From contig OY759274.1 of the NCBI GenBank assembly GCA_963662155.1, positions 23,576,122-23,640,121 of the forward strand: 64,000 bases of DNA, in the 5' to 3' direction. The translations under genes and the position numbers were made by a program. Origin of the DNA: Lamellibrachia columna. Its lineage: Eukaryota; Annelida; Polychaeta; Sabellida; Siboglinidae. This document shows positions 48,342 through 59,680 of this stretch, one piece after another (the stretch's first letter is position 1; every line of letters begins with the position of its first letter). A model generated the notes under the pieces. That model made no database searches, was not told the DNA's origin, and saw only the letters and a program-made list of their open reading frames with translations.

Positions 48342-49735
48342 TCAATGTGTGACCTCAGGCTAGACCGTTTATTGTACAAACAGGAACATATAAGGCTAAG
48401 CAGCGCAATGTGTGACCTCAGGCTAGACCGTTTATTGTACAAACAGGAACATATAAGGCTAAGCAGCGCAATGTGTGACCTCAGGCTAGACCGTTTATTG
48501 TACAAACAGGAACATATAAGGCTAAGCAGCGCAATGTGTGACCTCAGGCTAGACCGTTTATTGTACAAACAGGAACATATAAGGCTAAGCAGCGCAATGT
48601 GTGACCTCAGGCTAGACCGTTTATTGTACAAACAAGAACATATAAGGCTAAGCAGCGCAATGTGTGACCTCAGGCTAGACCGTTTATTGTACAAACAAGA
48701 ACATATAAGGCTAAGCAGCGCAATGTGTGACCTCATGCTAGACCGTTTATTGTACAAACAAGAACATATAAGGCTAAGCAGCGCAATGTGTGACCTCAGG
48801 CTAGACCGTTTATTGTACAAACAAGAACATATAAGGCTAAGCAGCGCAATGTGTGACCTCAGGCTAGACCGTTTATTGTACAAACAAGAACATATAAGGC
48901 TAAGCAGCGCAATGTGTGACCTCAGGCTAGACCGTTTATTGTACAAACAAGAACATATAAGGCTAAGCAGCGCAATGTGTGACCTCAGGCTAGACCGTTT
49001 ATTGTACAAACAAGAACATATAAGGCTAAGCAGCGCAATGTGTGACCTCAGGCTAGACCGTTTATTGTACAAACAAGAACATATAAGGCTAAGCAGCGCA
49101 ATGTGTGACCTCAGGCTAGACCGTTTATTGTACAAACAAGAACATATAAGGCTAAGCAGCGCAATGTGTGACCTCAGGCTAGACCGTTTATTGTACAAAC
49201 AGGAACATATAAGGCTAAGCAGCGCAATGTGTGACCTCAGGCTAGACCGTTTATTGTACAAACAGGAACATATAAGGCTAAGCAGCGCAATGTGTGACCT
49301 CATGCTAGACCGTTTATTGTACAAACAAGAACATATAAGGCTAAGCAGCGCAATGTGTGACCTCAGGCTAGACCGTTTATTGTACAAACAAGAACATATA
49401 AGGCTAAGCAGCGCAATGTGTGACCTCATGCTAGACCGTTTATTGTACAAACAGGAACATATAAGGCTAAGCAGCGCAATGTGTGACCTCATGCTAGACC
49501 GTTTATTGTACAAACAAGAACATATAAGGCTAAGCAGCGCAATGTGTGACCTCAGGCTAGACCGTTTATTGTACAAACAAGAACATATAAGGCTAAGCAG
49601 CGCAATGTGTGACCTCAGGCTAGACCGTTTATTGTACAAACAAGAACATATAAGGCTAAGCAGCGCAATGTGTGACCTCAGGCTAGACCGTTTATTGTAC
49701 AAACAAGAACATATAAGGCTAAGCAGCGCAATGTC
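48342..49735. repeat. 63-bp minisatellite, 22 near-identical copies, open on both strands
   Basis: The unit contains AATGTGTGACCTCAGGCTAG, ACCGTTTATTGTACAAACAA and GAACATATAAGGCTAAGCAG. Only two sites vary: CAG/CAA before GAACAT, and CTCAGG/CTCATG. Plus strand translates as 21-residue units (MCDLRLDRLLYKQEHIRLSS) for 478 residues starting with ATG at 48345. Minus strand translates as IALLSLICSCLYNKRSS units for more than 450 residues. Sixty-three is a multiple of three, so one stop-free unit keeps the frame open throughout. No flanking exon or known domain was recognised, so this is annotated as a repeat. Confidence 0.95.
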
Positions 49736-49739
49736 TAAG

Positions 49740-50838
49740 AGCCATTTTTCACGCCCCAAAAATCATGCAATCGCTCCATGAATTTGCATGCACATCGATC
49801 ATACGTCATTTATATGACGGCCGATTTATTTCCACTGTCACGCTAAACACATACAAACAAAAAACTGAACCGCTTGCTGATTCTCCGCATTGGCTTTGCT
49901 TTCTAATCTGAACACATATATTCCGTGCATTTGTCATTGGAAACATCAAAGCGAGATTTTTTAGCAACGCATCCGATTGGTTGATACGGCAAGTGGGCCT
50001 TGCATTCTCGTTCCTGCTTAAGGCAGAAACAATACATCTCCACTTCTGTCAGTATGCAGCATGCTTAGCAGCCTGGCCCTTGCTAACGTAAATTTCCCAT
50101 AATTCCCCCTCTACAATTGTCCTTCGTGCTGTTTTTGCACATCATAGTCACCAATGGTTAACCTTTAATTAATTTGAAGCTACTTATTTTTTACGTGGTA
50201 CAATATCACTGATTACTCAAACCTGGAGTTGTTTGTTGTGCTAAATGTGCAACGCATGCATAATAACATTGATTATCACTCCAACCAAGAGTACATAGAT
50301 CAAACGGTACTTTTGGTTCTTTGATGTTTCACTGCATCGACTTGATTGCGATTTAGCGAGTGTCGCACGTGAAGAAATACATTTCGAAGACAACGTACTA
50401 CTGGTGTGTCAAGTGCACCGTCGTATAAACGTGAGACAGACGTGATTCTGGGCATGACAAACATGTGCATAATTGCCACGAGCGACTCGCTATTTCGGTC
50501 GCTCTGTGCGCGGCTAACGACTCAAATTTAAACTAATCAGCACTCTCGATAGGTCCTGACAATGACGGACAACTGGAGTATTGGGTTGACACCGGCTAAA
50601 ACTGGCGACAAAAACAACCACCTGTCTAGACAGTATCGGTCGACAGTAAGACAATAGCATTGCCTTGCCTGGCGTTCGCTACTGACGAGTCCTGGGTAAT
50701 TAGAGAACATAACTATCAAGTCTGTCACAAAGGAATCATGCTTTTTTCACAACCTCCGGCCTCATTTGTGCTAATCAGGGACCCATTTAGGCCTGTTGTG
50801 TTGTCCTTTATCTTGGTCTCACATTGTCCTGACTAGGG
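49740..50838. other. No recognised gene or element
   Basis: Short frames only. Nothing supported. Confidence 0.45.
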
Positions 50839-50841
50839 GAG

Positions 50842-51780
50842 CGTTTCACCAAGACAAAGAGCTCATAAAGAAAATCCATCATAACACAGAATCCACCATA
50901 GATAGATTTTTAGAGCATTTTCAAAATGCGTTTCACTAAGATACTCATAAAATCCATCATAAGCTAAAGATCAAAATTTCCATCATAAGCTCCACAGTGT
51001 GCACAATTGGGCAAAATAAATAGACAAATTTTCCAAAAGTGGCTGATGATATGATTCATCGAACCCTTTTCAACTACATTTGACTGCGTTGCTCACTGAG
51101 TGAAGAGAAAAAAAAATTATTTAAAAAAAGAAGCCGCCGTGTCACAGAGGACACTATTTCTGTGACACACCGGCGACGTGTTGTTTTGACAAGTGAAGTT
51201 TTGACAGTTTTCAATACCAATATGAAGGTTAGAGGTGTACATATTTTGATTAGACACAGCTACAAATTTGCTCAAAATTTAATAGCAAACGTTTCGCGAA
51301 CAACCTTGACCTTCGCGATGCCGTAAAACAGTGCACACGATTACTTGTAAATATCAGTGCAAATCAAATCAAATCAAATCAAATTTATTGTAACTCTTTA
51401 CAATACATACACATCAAACCAAGGTAAACCCTATATGATAATGTATAAAATAGACGCTCTAGACAAAAGCCATAATTTACGAGCTATTCATCGCTCACAT
51501 TTTGAAAAGTTATTTATCTTTAAAAAAACTGGATCTCTACGTAAAAGTGGAGACAATATAATATACAGTTAGGTAAATTTGACTGTTTATGATAGATGTT
51601 TTGCTTTATGAGCGGTCTTACCTAAATAAGTTAGGAGCGTTTTTAAGGGCGTTTCTATGAGCGTTTTTATGATTTATTCTTAGTGAAACGCAACTTTCAG
51701 TTTCGATCAAAGCTAAGGAGCGAAATCGATTTTTAAGAACGCAATCATGCTTAAGAGTTCATAAGAATGTTGGTGAAACG
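50842..51780. mobile_element. Inverted-repeat element with nested GTTTCAC motifs (about 940 bp)
   Basis: The left end reads CGTTTCACCAAGACAAAGAG and the right end, reversed, CGTTTCACCAACATTCTTAT. A second inverted pair lies about 90-100 bp inward: GCGTTTCACTAAGATACTCA at 50928 and, reversed from 51691, GCGTTTCACTAAGAATAAAT. Further CATAAAA/GAGCGTTTTTA motifs repeat on both arms. This suggests a non-autonomous DNA element with long imperfect subterminal repeats. No clear target duplication is visible. A retroposon tail (AAATC)n at 51361-51385 lies inside it. Confidence 0.6.
51361..51570 (-). mobile_element. Probable retroposon 3' end with (GATTT)n tail, minus strand
   Basis: On plus, CAAATCAAATCAAATCAAAT is followed by TTATTGTAACTCTTTACAAT. 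Read on the minus strand this is an AATAAA-containing 3' end finishing in a 5-bp tandem tail, the usual form for L2/CR1-type LINE or SINE insertions. The coding portion is not recognisable. Confidence 0.45.
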
Positions 51781-52217
51781 GTACACAGGTTCCTTAATTA
51801 GTGTAGGTCATCGTTCTGGCTTTGACTTGTTAATCTAACCAAAGACTTCCGTCTGATCACAATTCTGGTGGTACAAAGTGTGATCGTTCGATAGTTTAAG
51901 TTATATGTGTTCTACCATCCAAATGTGTGTTAATGACCCATAATGCCAAAGAGGAATGGAAGCTATTTGAGAAGTCGTTATTACACAGTTGCAACGACAA
52001 TATAAACCGTATCAGCTCTCAGCTTTTCTGACACGTAGCTGCCACACAGCACGGACGGTAAGGAAGGCATTGCGCATTTGTAACAATCAAACATAATCTT
52101 GTCAACCAGTGGGACCTAAACGAAACTTGCGAGCGGTATGCACTCAACGTATTCAACTGGATAAATCAGGGCATCTCGTGTTCATTGGTGCTAGCTCTAA
52201 TATCTACCCCTGATGGA

Positions 52218-53219
52218 ATGCTTATTAGAAACGTGTATTTGAACTTTGACCCATTTGCTGTCTTAAGCAATGCTATTTATTGTCGTTTTGGCTGTGGACC
52301 AATCGTGGCTAATCTAAAATGTAATGTTTGCCGACGGCAAGTAAACACACAACACATGGCTAGGCTAGACTTAGCTTGCTGGAAGATGATCAACGGGTTT
52401 GTTTGCTGGGTTAGCATTGTTTCTCTACATGAGCATCAACCTGCTATTTACAGCTATTTACTGAGACAAGAAGTTTTGTTTCTATCAGACAGTTGGAGGA
52501 AAGTACATCTGCTTCCAAGGTGGAGGAAAGTACATCTGCTTCCAAGGTGGCGGAAAGTACATCTGCTTCCAAGGTGGCGAAAAGTACATCTACTTCCAAT
52601 GTGGAGGAAAGTACATCTGCTTCCAAGGTGGCGAAAAGTACATCTACTTCCAAGGTGGCGGAAAGTACATCTGCTTCCAAGGTGTCGAAAAGTACATCTA
52701 CTTCCAATGTGGAGGAAAGTACATCTGCTTCCAAGGTGGCGAAAAGTACATCTACTTCCAAGGTGGCGGAAAGTACATCTGCTTCCAAGGTGGCGAAAAG
52801 TACATCTACTTCCAATGTGGAGGAAAGTACATCTGCTTCCAAGGTGGCGGAAAGTACATCTGCTTCCAATGTGGAGGAAAGTACATCTGCTTCCAAGGTG
52901 GCGGAAAGTACATCTGCTTCCAAGATGGCAGAAAGTACATCTGCTTCCAAGGTGGCGGAAAGTACATCTACTTCCAATGTGGAGGAAAGTACATCTGCTT
53001 CCAATGTGGAGGAAAGTACATATGTTTCCAATGTGGAGGAAAGTACATCTGCTTCCAAGGTGGCGGAAAGTACATCTGCTTCCAATGTGGAGGAAAGTAC
53101 ATCTGCTTCCAATGTGGCGGAAAGTACATCTGCTTCCAATGTGGAGGAAAGTACATCTGCTTCCAAGGTGGCGGAAAATACATCATGTAGCGCCACTACA
53201 TGGTATCATGGTAAACTAA
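52218..53219 (+). repeat. 27-bp minisatellite (about 26 copies) inside a 333-residue open frame
   Basis: The array occupies 52493-53186, with unit GGAAAGTACATCTGCTTCCA plus AGGTGGC. Three frames are open because 27 is a multiple of three: WRKVHLLPR (plus, ATG at 52218), a Ser/Thr/Ala-rich ESTSASKVA frame, and minus EADVLSATL. The four recurrent variant sites are G/A in GTGGAG/GTGGCG context, CGG/CGA, CTG/CTA and AGG/ATG. Three of them are silent in the WRKVHLLPR frame and all four change residues in ESTSASKVA. The roughly 90 residues before the array match no family I recognise. Coding status is uncertain. Confidence 0.85.
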
Positions 53220-53389
53220 CGGGTCCATAAGCTTGCTCCCCTACCTGCGAGATTATAGATATGCCAGTGTCTGCTAGGATGAATCGAGGACATCTATCAG
53301 CTTTGAGAAGGTTCACAAAATTATGCGAATTATGTTACTGTTTTAATGAATCGTTGAAGAGAGAATTGTGACAGGCACACGAGGCCCGG

Positions 53390-53772
53390 AAAGATGCTGC
53401 AAAGATGACAGTTGAATGAAATCTGAAATCTGTGACACTGATCAAGTGCACACAGTTAGGGAGCCAACCACCTGCAGTGCTAAAAATGAGATTGAATCGA
53501 CACATTATACGCTACGCAGACAACGTACTACATACAGCAACTGTAATATAACACGAAATGCAAATTACTGTGGGCGCACCACAGGCAGAGGCAATAATAC
53601 TGCCCAACATGGCGGAAAACGTACAGGAAGTATGGAGAACGAAACCATTTCTCCAACTGCTGTGAACTGGGACAGAAGAAAGAAAAGAAAGTGGAAGTGT
53701 CCGACAGAGGAGGAAATTAGTTTATCGTGGCACAAAGTCAGTTATGATAGTTCGATTTATAGAGAACTATGA
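53390..53772 (+). other. Short unassigned open frame
   Basis: A 118-residue frame from 53416, polar and Thr/Asn/Arg-rich, with a basic patch WDRRKKRKWKC near its end. No domain recognised. It could be chance or a decayed element. Confidence 0.15.
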
Positions 53773-53999
53773 TTATATAAGCAGCAAGTCTGTACGATAT
53801 CAGATTGGCTATGCACTGCCAGACATGTATATCAAAAATTATAACATCCAATGACATTCTATGCATAAAATATCACCATCCACCAATACGTTAACAGTGT
53901 AGCTCGAAGTGGTGCATTCAGGCAGACAGGGTGGAAACCCTACTGGTGAAACCGTGAAAGTACACATTCATCCGTGCAATAGAGAGCGACAGTTGTACA

Positions 54000-54260
54000 G
54001 GTGTTCCTAAATTATGTTTCCTGGGATGGGCAGGACATGTGCAAAGAATGGGCGAAGACAGACTGTCAAAAAGAGCATGGAAAGCAGAAGAGGGTGGCAG
54101 AAGAAGAAGAGGAAGAACACAGCTGCGATGGAACGACTTTGTTAAACGAGATCTTGAAAGGGCAGGTAAGAACGGCCAAGAGTGGAAGACCATCGCAGAA
54201 GATAGAGTGAGATGGAGAGAATTAACAATGAAAGTAGAAGAAGCTATCAAGTGACTTGGA
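54000..54260 (+). mobile_element. RTE-like LINE 3' end (family B)
   Basis: Plus strand: MQRMGEDRLSKRAWKAEEGG, RRRRGRTQLRWNDFVKRDLE, then EWKTIAEDRVRWRELTMKVE and a stop at 54252-54254. This is the canonical RTE terminus with an intact final segment, while the upstream GHV part is frameshifted. It differs from family A at 5462 and 15425 in both protein and UTR. 5'-truncated and inactive. Confidence 0.85.
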
Positions 54261-54299
54261 CCCCACCCCGCAAGGGCGCAAGGGGAAGAAGAAGATGTC

Positions 54300-55125
54300 T
54301 TAGCTAGGACAATACGAGTTGTATACGTTGTTCGACAGTTAAAATTACGTATCGCTAAATCTATGTCCTTGAGTGGCTGATACAAATTAATAAAAATTAA
54401 TAATTACATGTCTAAAATGTCCCCCACTGTTTCGTCAAAGAAACAAAATAAAACAATAACTATTCTGCTGATCATTGTTTTGTACAAGAGCAGATGTCGC
54501 TAACATTTGTTTTTGGAAACATTTTATGGCCACAATTTAAATGGGCATACGTGAAAAAAAGGTAAATGCACGCAGATTTGCCCACGAATCTGACCCTAAC
54601 ACATAACCTCGTCCTTTTCAGAATAGATTCCATATGCACATAAAATCACCTACAATTTCGATCACCACCACTGCCATTAATTAAGTTCGCATACCCGTCT
54701 CTAGATATGTATGGTGAACCTAGAAGCACCAACTACGAAGTACAGTAACCTGGCATCTAGAGACAGGCCGCAATATGCACTTGAAGAAGATGGATAAGGG
54801 GCACTATGCAGCTAACGCATGGTGGGGGGGGAGCAAATCAGAAGGAATAGAGAATAGGAGCAAACGAAAGGGCTTAGTCGATACCCTGTATGTTGAATGA
54901 GGCAACTCGACATACCCAGGCCATAATATCACCGTCCATTCTAAAACTTAAATCCAAAAGCAGAGGTTTAAGATGGTAACATCAACACAACATAATAGTT
55001 TTACAGATAGCAACTATACTGGCAAGAGCAACTCTTTTTAGTTTGCGTCTGCTATCTGCTGCAGCCTTTCTCGCATACGTGGTATGTTTGTATTTTATCC
55101 ACGGATACGCAACTGTTCAACAATA
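54300..55125. other. No recognised gene or element
   Basis: Nothing supported. A G8 run occurs near 54825. Confidence 0.45.
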
Positions 55126-55129
55126 AATA

Positions 55130-56690
55130 ACATGGAGTTGATGGGATACCACCAAAACTGCTTAAGGAAATTGTTGAGCAAATTAGTACACCACTTGCAA
55201 AATTGTTTAACTTGTCACTAGAAGAAGGAATAGTTCCTTCCGAATGGAAAGAGGCAAACATTACATCGCTATTTAAGAAAGGATCGAGGAAAAAACCAGA
55301 AAATTACAGACCAGTGAGTTTAACATCAGTTGTATGTAAATTACTCGAAACATTAATTAAAGACCACATGGTGGAATTCCTTGTAAAACATAAATTAATA
55401 AATACATCTCAACATGGGTTCCTAAAAGCAAGGTCATGTCTAACCAATATCTTATGTTTTTTGGAAGAAATTACAAAGTGGGTAGATGACGGGTCACCAG
55501 TGGATGTTGTTTATTTAGATTTTCAGAAAGCTTTCGATAAAGTGCCACATCAAAGATTGTTATTTAAACTAAAAGCCCATTGTATAGGCAATGATATAAT
55601 CACCTGGATAGAAAAGTGGCTTACACACAGAAGACAGAGACTAATAGTAGATGGTGAGATTTCAAACTGGAAATCTGTTCTGAGTGGGGTACCACAGGTA
55701 TCAGTATTAGGCCCTATACTGTTTTTAATATAATATTATAAATGATTTGGAAGATGACATATCTAGCAAAGTACTGAAATTTGCAGATGACACAAAAGTA
55801 TCCAGAAAGGTTACTAATGATACAGATAAACAAAGTTTACAGGATGATCTAGATAAATTAGTTAAATGGTCAGAAAAATGGCAAATGTTATTAAATTTTG
55901 GGAAGTGTAAATGCATATACATAGGACATGGAAACATGGACGAAGAATATAAAATGGGGGATGCTGTACTAGGTAGAACCACACAAGAAAAGGACTTAGG
56001 TGTTACATTTAGTGCCGACATGAAAGTTTCAGAGCAATGTGGGATTGCTGCTTCGAAAGGAAAATAAATTATAGGGCTAATTGGGAGAACTATCACGTAT
56101 AAGGAGAAACAGCTAATCGTACCCCTGTACAAAGCAATAGTTAGACCACATTTGGAATATTGTATATAAGCATGGAGGCCGTATCGTAAGAAGGACATAG
56201 ACAAGCTAGAAAGAATACAACGAAGAGCAACTAAAATAATTCCAGAATTGAGAGACCTTAGTTACGAAAATCGCTTATTACAATGTGGTTTGACAACACT
56301 AGAGACCAGGAGACTAAGAGGAGACCAAATAGAAGTGTTTAAAATAGTGAACGGTTATGAGGATGTTGATAGGAATATGTTCTTCAAACTTAAAGAAGGC
56401 AGTAGAACCAGAGGACACAAAGCAGCATTAGTTAAGGAACAGTGTAGGTTGGACATAAGAAAGTACTCTTTCTCACAGAGGGTGATAAATGAATGGAACA
56501 AACTGCCAAATGATTGTGTTAATGCTAGTAGTGTGAATATGTTTAAAAATAGAATTGACATATATATGATAAGGGCGGGCTACGCATAGATGATAAAATT
56601 GTTGGAATCTCGATAAGCCAATGGCTTCCTTGTCCACTTGCCATCTGGAAGTGCTGTTTGGGATGGCAATCTTGTTAAATGGTGTTAAAC
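55130..56690 (+). pseudogene. 5'-truncated copy of the CR1-like LINE ORF2
   Basis: Begins at GVDGIPPKLL and continues IPPLFKKGSR-like, NYRPVSLTSVVCKLLETLIK, VVYLDFQKAFDKVPHQRLLF and GVPQVSVLGPILFLI (Gly of PQG changed to Val). A small insertion near 55730 breaks the frame. It resumes at KFADDTKVSRKV, has in-frame stops near 56065 and 56166, and ends IDIYMIRAGYA (stop 56587). The 3' UTR (CTCGATAAGCCAATGGCTTC) and a short CTTGTTAAAT tail follow. It is closely related to 59571-63383 but clearly dead. Confidence 0.92.
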
Positions 56691-56699
56691 ATGTAAACA

Positions 56700-58220
56700 A
56701 ATAGCCCAGGGGTCGCCCAGTTGGAATCTTGGTTAATAATTTTTTTATTTTGCAACAGATTTGATAATTGTAATTTTTTTTTATTTTGCTACATCTTTTA
56801 CAATTTAATAAATCACTAGAATCGAACGTAGAAAACAACATTTAAGGCTACTCATTATTTCATGTTTTTACTGTTATCGTGTGCATCGTTTGCTTCCCAA
56901 GTTAATGTTGTGAAAAGATGTTTGCAGCAACATTGCTTTGCAAATACGTTTATGAAGCCGCTGTTGGTAGCCACTCCTCGTTAGCAACGATCAAATGCCA
57001 GTGACCACATTCTCACCACTGCGTTGATCACCAATAGGACGTTAAGTGACATCCGCAGGTCGTTCAACTTGTAGGTTGTATCCATTAGTAGCAGTTCTGG
57101 GAAGCGAACTCGGATTTGTCGAGTCTTCATATCTAAGTAGGTTCAAGGGAATTAAACCACAAAAACAATGATAATACGAACACCTCGGGAAACATTCAAA
57201 CGCGACGCAGACAGGCAAACGCAGATTTTAAAATGGCGGACTGAAAATATACATAGATGGTTTTTTCATGCGAATTTTCGTTAACCTGCTTATTTAGTTA
57301 GGCCTGTTTGTTCGCCGGGAGCATAGGCCATCAACAAAAACTCTTAATTTTGAGTCGCCTTCATAAGTCTGTTCCCTTTGTAGAACATCATCTTTATTTC
57401 AGCTTCAGTGTCACGCTGCCTGGTGTTTCAAGGCCGTCTCAATTCTCTTCCATTGTGGGTTCCGGGTAAAGGATTTCGTCAACATACAAAATGCACCCTG
57501 TCATATGGCGTTCAAAACTATGTCTTCATGCCAAATGGATCATACAATCACTGGCATGTGTTTATGTTGCCAACCAGCCAATAAAATGGTAAATATGTGC
57601 ACATCATCAGTGTCATAATCTTCTGATATGGTCATATGCCTGCTCAACAAATTCAGGCTGCACAAAGTCGTTTAATCGAGAGAGAATTTACGTGCCCGGA
57701 TGTAGCCAGGGAAATCATAGCAATACATACGATTGGGTAATGCAGCGACAGGGACAACATTCAATCCCACAAATTGACACCATACATCAACATTGTTTCG
57801 TTCGTAATTTTGATAACATGGTGTATCGACACATACAATTACATCAGCATAAGTAGCCTACAGTGCTTTACGCAGTCGATCATACCCATCTTTGCTGGAG
57901 TGACCGAAGTGGGCGCTGCCAGACGAATGCTGGTGGGTTTTTTTACAGTGACGCTGTAATTGAACCAACGTTACATTACTAGCTTGTTGAACAGAAATAG
58001 CCTTTCAGACCGCACTTCGTGTTAGCAGGGCGGCAACCTGTTAGTGCTACACATAACCAGCAAATTAACAAAGGCTACAAATAACATTCAGTTTAATTTA
58101 ATAAGCACATAATATGAAAACGGGTAAAACATAACTATTATAGCATAACATACAATTAGTTTCATGCAGATTATATACTATGTGAAAATGCCCCACCGGC
58201 TTAATTTGTTGATTTTTTTC
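56700..58220. other. No recognised gene or element
   Basis: No motif or terminal repeat supported. Confidence 0.45.
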
Positions 58221-58225
58221 GTACG

Positions 58226-59440
58226 TTGCGCCGCTACTTTGTGGGTACCGTCATCACCCAAATTTTCCAACAATCATACAACACAGGTAAACTTCCTAAC
58301 GACTGGCTACAAGCATTAATAACTTATATACACAAAAAGAGCCACAAATCTGACCATGCTAACTACAGACCCAAATCACTAACCTGCATCCTCTGTAAAG
58401 TAATGGAACATATCATCCTAAGCAATATGTGGAAACACCTGCACAAGCATAACACCATTCTCCACTTCCAACACGGATTCCAGTCGGGACTGTCTTGTGA
58501 ATCTCAACTCATTGAGACAGTCCACGACTGGATGACTGCTGTGGACAACAAGACCCAAATTTACGCAATCCTGCTTGAGTTTGCCAAAGCCTTCGACAAA
58601 GTGCCTCACCTACGTCTTCTGTCAAAATTTACCTCCTACGGAATCACTGGAAATACTAAAAATTGGGTAAAATCTTTTCTATCCAACCGCAAACAGAGAG
58701 TTTCAGTTAACGGTGCCCTGTCGGACATCACAGATGTCACATCTGGTGTCCCACAGGGTTCAGTTCTAGGACCTGTCCTCTTCTTACTCTACATAAATGA
58801 CATAGATGGGAACATCTTGGAACTCTTGGCACATGTAAACCCGAAGTTAAACAAACAGCCTACAACATGCTAATCCGGCCAAAACACGAGTACTCTTCAC
58901 CGATATGGAATCCTCACACCTTTTCACAAGTTAAAAACCTTGAAAGAGTACAACACTTTGCTGCCAGATTTGTTAAAAATTATTACAGACGGAACACAAA
59001 TCCAGCAGATCTAATTACTGCTATTGGATGGCCAACCCTCGAATGAAGACGTATCGTTAAACAAGCCACAACCTTCTACAAAATTCTAAATAACATTATT
59101 GAGATCACCCCCCCCAGGCCTACTAACCCGCTCTCGAACCCGTGGACAATACGTAGCCCCCAGGTGTCGTATAAATGCAATGGTCTTTTCATTTTATCCC
59201 CGAGCCATTCGCATATGGAATATGATTCCACCAAAAATTACCAACATAAAAAAACCAAAATCATTTCAAGAAGCTATTACTCCTCACCTAAACTGCCTTT
59301 AAAACACAGTGCTCAGTGTAAACTTATCCATGGTGTAGGTATGGAGACTGTCTATGTGTGCATGTGTCAAGACAGCGACAGTATCCATACACATAACCAA
59401 CCTATTCAAAATGTTCGTTTAATATCCTATACATAAAATA
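58226..59440 (+). pseudogene. Jockey-type LINE copy lacking the FADD catalytic box
   Basis: A 215-residue plus-strand frame holds RT motifs YRPKSLTCILCKVMEHIIL, HGFQSGLSCESQLIETVHDW, FAKAFDKVPHLRLLSKF and GVPQGSVLGPVLFLLYINDI. Directly after INDIDGNI the sequence jumps to NPKLNKQ and then, in another frame, MLIRPKHEYSSPIWNPHTFS and RVQHFAARFVKNYYRRNTN. The FADD box and roughly the next 100 residues are deleted. A stop occurs near 59043 (WPTLE stop). It belongs to a different family from the CR1-like copies. Confidence 0.88.
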
Positions 59441-59680
59441 AATAAAACTATCAGATAAAAACCATTTCAGCAACAGTAACCCTATACACTCGCTCCTGTA
59501 CAGAATCGGTCGCCGGCGACCGGTAACTTCAAGTAGCATTACACCACGTCTATGCTGCCCCCTGGTGATCAATTTAACAAGATTTAACAAGATTTAACAA
59601 GATTTGCCATCCAAGCCAAAGGCCCAGATGGCAAGTGGACAAGGAAGCCATTGGCTTATCGAGAGTCCAACAATGTTCAT

